From contig NZ_CP109785.1 of the NCBI RefSeq assembly GCF_025913575.1, positions 1,922,001 through 1,986,000 on the forward strand: 64,000 nt of DNA. Direction: 5' to 3'. Made by a program: the position numbers and the translations under genes. The DNA comes from Halocatena marina (GTDB lineage: Archaea; Halobacteriota; Halobacteria; Halobacteriales; Haloarculaceae). The notes beneath the pieces were generated by a model. The model worked only from the letters and a program-made list of their open reading frames with translations, did no database searches and had not been told where the DNA came from. Each line of letters begins with the position of its first letter. Positions within the stretch are counted from its first letter, which is position 1. Shown here in pieces: positions 62,655 through 64,000 of the stretch.

Positions 62655-64000
62655 GATACTGCGAAATTCCGATCAAAACAGCTTCCAGCGGGACACCGGC
62701 CGTCGGCGTGGGCCGCAAACTCCGATTCGAATGCGGCCATTGCCGTCCGTGTCGGTCGGCCCGCCTGTTTTCCGAACGCACAAATGCTCGATAGATCCAT
62801 GACACGAACCAGCTCCTCGATTCCATCGCTGTCGTAGTCGCCGTCGTATATTGCTCGGAGTTGATTTGCGAGCTGGGTCGTTCCCTCGCGGCACGGAACA
62901 CATCGACCACAGTTCTCGTCGGCCGCAAACTGCGTCTTGTTCCCGATGAACGCTACGACACACTGATCCTCCGTGATGATCCGAACCGTTCCCTCTGTAC
63001 CGAGGTCAGCGTTGGCCAGTGTATCGGGGGCGACATCGATATCGAGTTCGGTTGTAATACCCCCAAATCGTCCACCGACACAGGCTGCTTTGAACTCGCC
63101 ATCGATGTCAACCGCATCGAGTGCCGTTTCGATGGTGTCGCTCTCCGGAACTTCGACTGTCGCGGGCACAGCAACGTCGCCTGTCACCGTCACCAGACGG
63201 CTTTCTGCAAATCCATCTCGGACCGCAACCGCGAGCTGTGCGAACGTTCTTGCCGTGTGAACGAGCGTCGGGTCCCCGTGAAGGCCCGACACCTCGGGAC
63301 CCGGTGGGCGCAGGCGCGCCTCAATTCGGTGATTCCCTTCGATCGCTTCGAGCGCCATCGTCGGCTCGGCTGCTCGGTACTCCGAGGGACCACCGACCAC
63401 GTCGACCGAAGCGCACGGATTGGGATAGTTTTCGGCCGCCTCGTTAACGGTGAGTGCAGCGTCGTTGTCCGCCGTATAGACGACGATTCGGTCGGCGCCG
63501 ACGGCACGAGCAGCCGCGTTCGCTCCTTCGAGCACCTCGAACGGTACACTGGAAAGCAAGAGCGTATCGGCGGTGGTCCCGTGAGCGTTCACCACGACTG
63601 CTGCGCTGTCTGCCTCCATAGCAGGCCGCCACGCATCGATCAATCGCTGGTCATGGCGCCAGTCGCCCCATCCACGACCGCGGAGTTGCCGAGCGAGCGA
63701 GGCCACTGCTTCTGATGCAACTGAGGCGAAGCCGCCAGCGGCTTCGTGATCGTCTGGGTGTGTGGGACGACGCCAGCCACAGCCACCGAGAACCCGGCGT
63801 ACGCCAGTATCGAGGCCGAACAGTTCCGGTGCTGGGAAGGTCGTCGTTTCTGGGTCGTGCTCAACAACGGCTGCAGTGTCCGCACGAGACGAATCGTCCG
63901 CGAGTGCTACGAACTCCTGTATCTCCTCGGGTGAGCACTGGGCGTGAAAGGTGGTCCGTTCACCGCGAGTCACCGAAACGAGCGGTTCGACCGCTGGAAA
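62651..64000 (-). CDS. NuoF-like diaphorase subunit, start beyond window
   Basis: At least 440 residues; the frame stays open to the window edge, so the start is probably outside (the first in-frame GTG is at 63973). The C-terminus has the NuoF [4Fe-4S] site ENCGRCVPCREGT with a later Cys in SSICAFG. The FMN/NADH region is unusual: where NuoF has RGRGGAGF it reads RGRGWGDWR, and the NADEGEPG segment reads NAHGTTAD. NAD reduction is therefore uncertain, and another acceptor may be used. First gene of the formate dehydrogenase operon as seen here. Confidence 0.82.
   Translation of the reverse strand, partial: FPAVEPLVSVTRGERTTFHAQCSPEEIQEFVALADDSSRADTAAVVEHDPETTTFPAPELFGLDTGVRRVLGGCGWRRPTHPDDHEAAGGFASVASEAVASLARQLRGRGWGDWRHDQRLIDAWRPAMEADSAAVVVNAHGTTADTLLLSSVPFEVLEGANAAARAVGADRIVVYTADNDAALTVNEAAENYPNPCASVDVVGGPSEYRAAEPTMALEAIEGNHRIEARLRPPGPEVSGLHGDPTLVHTARTFAQLAVAVRDGFAESRLVTVTGDVAVPATVEVPESDTIETALDAVDIDGEFKAACVGGRFGGITTELDIDVAPDTLANADLGTEGTVRIITEDQCVVAFIGNKTQFAADENCGRCVPCREGTTQLANQLRAIYDGDYDSDGIEELVRVMDLSSICAFGKQAGRPTRTAMAAFESEFAAHADGRCPAGSCFDRNFAVS

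Overview
The window comes from an extremely halophilic archaeon (class Halobacteria). The evidence is the strongly acidic proteins, Tat signals on nearly every exported protein (RR motifs followed by lipobox cysteines), three transcription-factor types found in this class (two Bat-like HTH_10 regulators, a FilR1-type regulator, a HalOD1 protein), AT-rich TATA promoters with short or no leaders, and archaeal versions of FolD, MetF, MoeA and RtcB. I cannot name the genus. No rRNA, tRNA, CRISPR array or replication origin was seen. Gene positions come from reading frames and family recognition by eye; no database search was run.

Layout. 0.4-8.1 kb: a thiolase-like/DUF35 pair, an ArsA/Get3 ATPase, an ABC exporter, a two-gene ABC-2 transporter and a crotonase. 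8.1-12.7 kb: a solo IS630-type HTH gene, a FilR1-type regulator, a HAD phosphatase, a Tat-exported PHB-depolymerase-like esterase and an HTH_10 regulator. 12.7-18 kb: a complete branched-chain amino-acid-type ABC importer operon. 18-29 kb: an MFS carrier, two Gfo/Idh/MocA oxidoreductases, an HpaI-type aldolase, a second crotonase, molybdenum-cofactor genes (moeA plus a MocA-like nucleotidyltransferase), a DUF1450 protein and a sulfatase. 29-36 kb: a beta-decarboxylating dehydrogenase and a PiT phosphate transporter, then an AT-rich, gene-poor stretch with small signalling-type proteins and decayed fragments. 35.7-47.7 kb: a MacB-like ABC pair, a formaldehyde-dehydrogenase-like enzyme, a shortened formate dehydrogenase-like protein, a DsbA-like lipoprotein, RtcB, a surface protein with a Thr/Pro repeat tract, and an O-antigen-ligase-like membrane protein.

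47.9-64 kb is the most coherent part: a tetrahydrofolate (THF) one-carbon region. It holds FolD, a 49-residue protein coupled to MetF, a 33-residue zinc-ribbon protein, a DmdA-type (dimethylsulfoniopropionate demethylase family) aminomethyltransferase homologue, a cupin, a second divergent FolD, a PabA/PabB-type chorismate-amination pair (p-aminobenzoate for folate, or anthranilate), an HTH_10 regulator facing another cupin, and a formate dehydrogenase operon (NuoF-like, NuoG-like ferredoxin, FdhF, DUF1641) running off the right edge. Read together these could take a methyl group from a methylated compound onto THF, oxidise it through methylene- and formyl-THF, and oxidise released formate. 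The molybdenum-cofactor genes at 23.7-25.5 kb and the formaldehyde-dehydrogenase-like and formate dehydrogenase-like genes at 38-41 kb fit the same theme. That pathway is inference from content and proximity; the genes are not one operon and the substrate is unknown.
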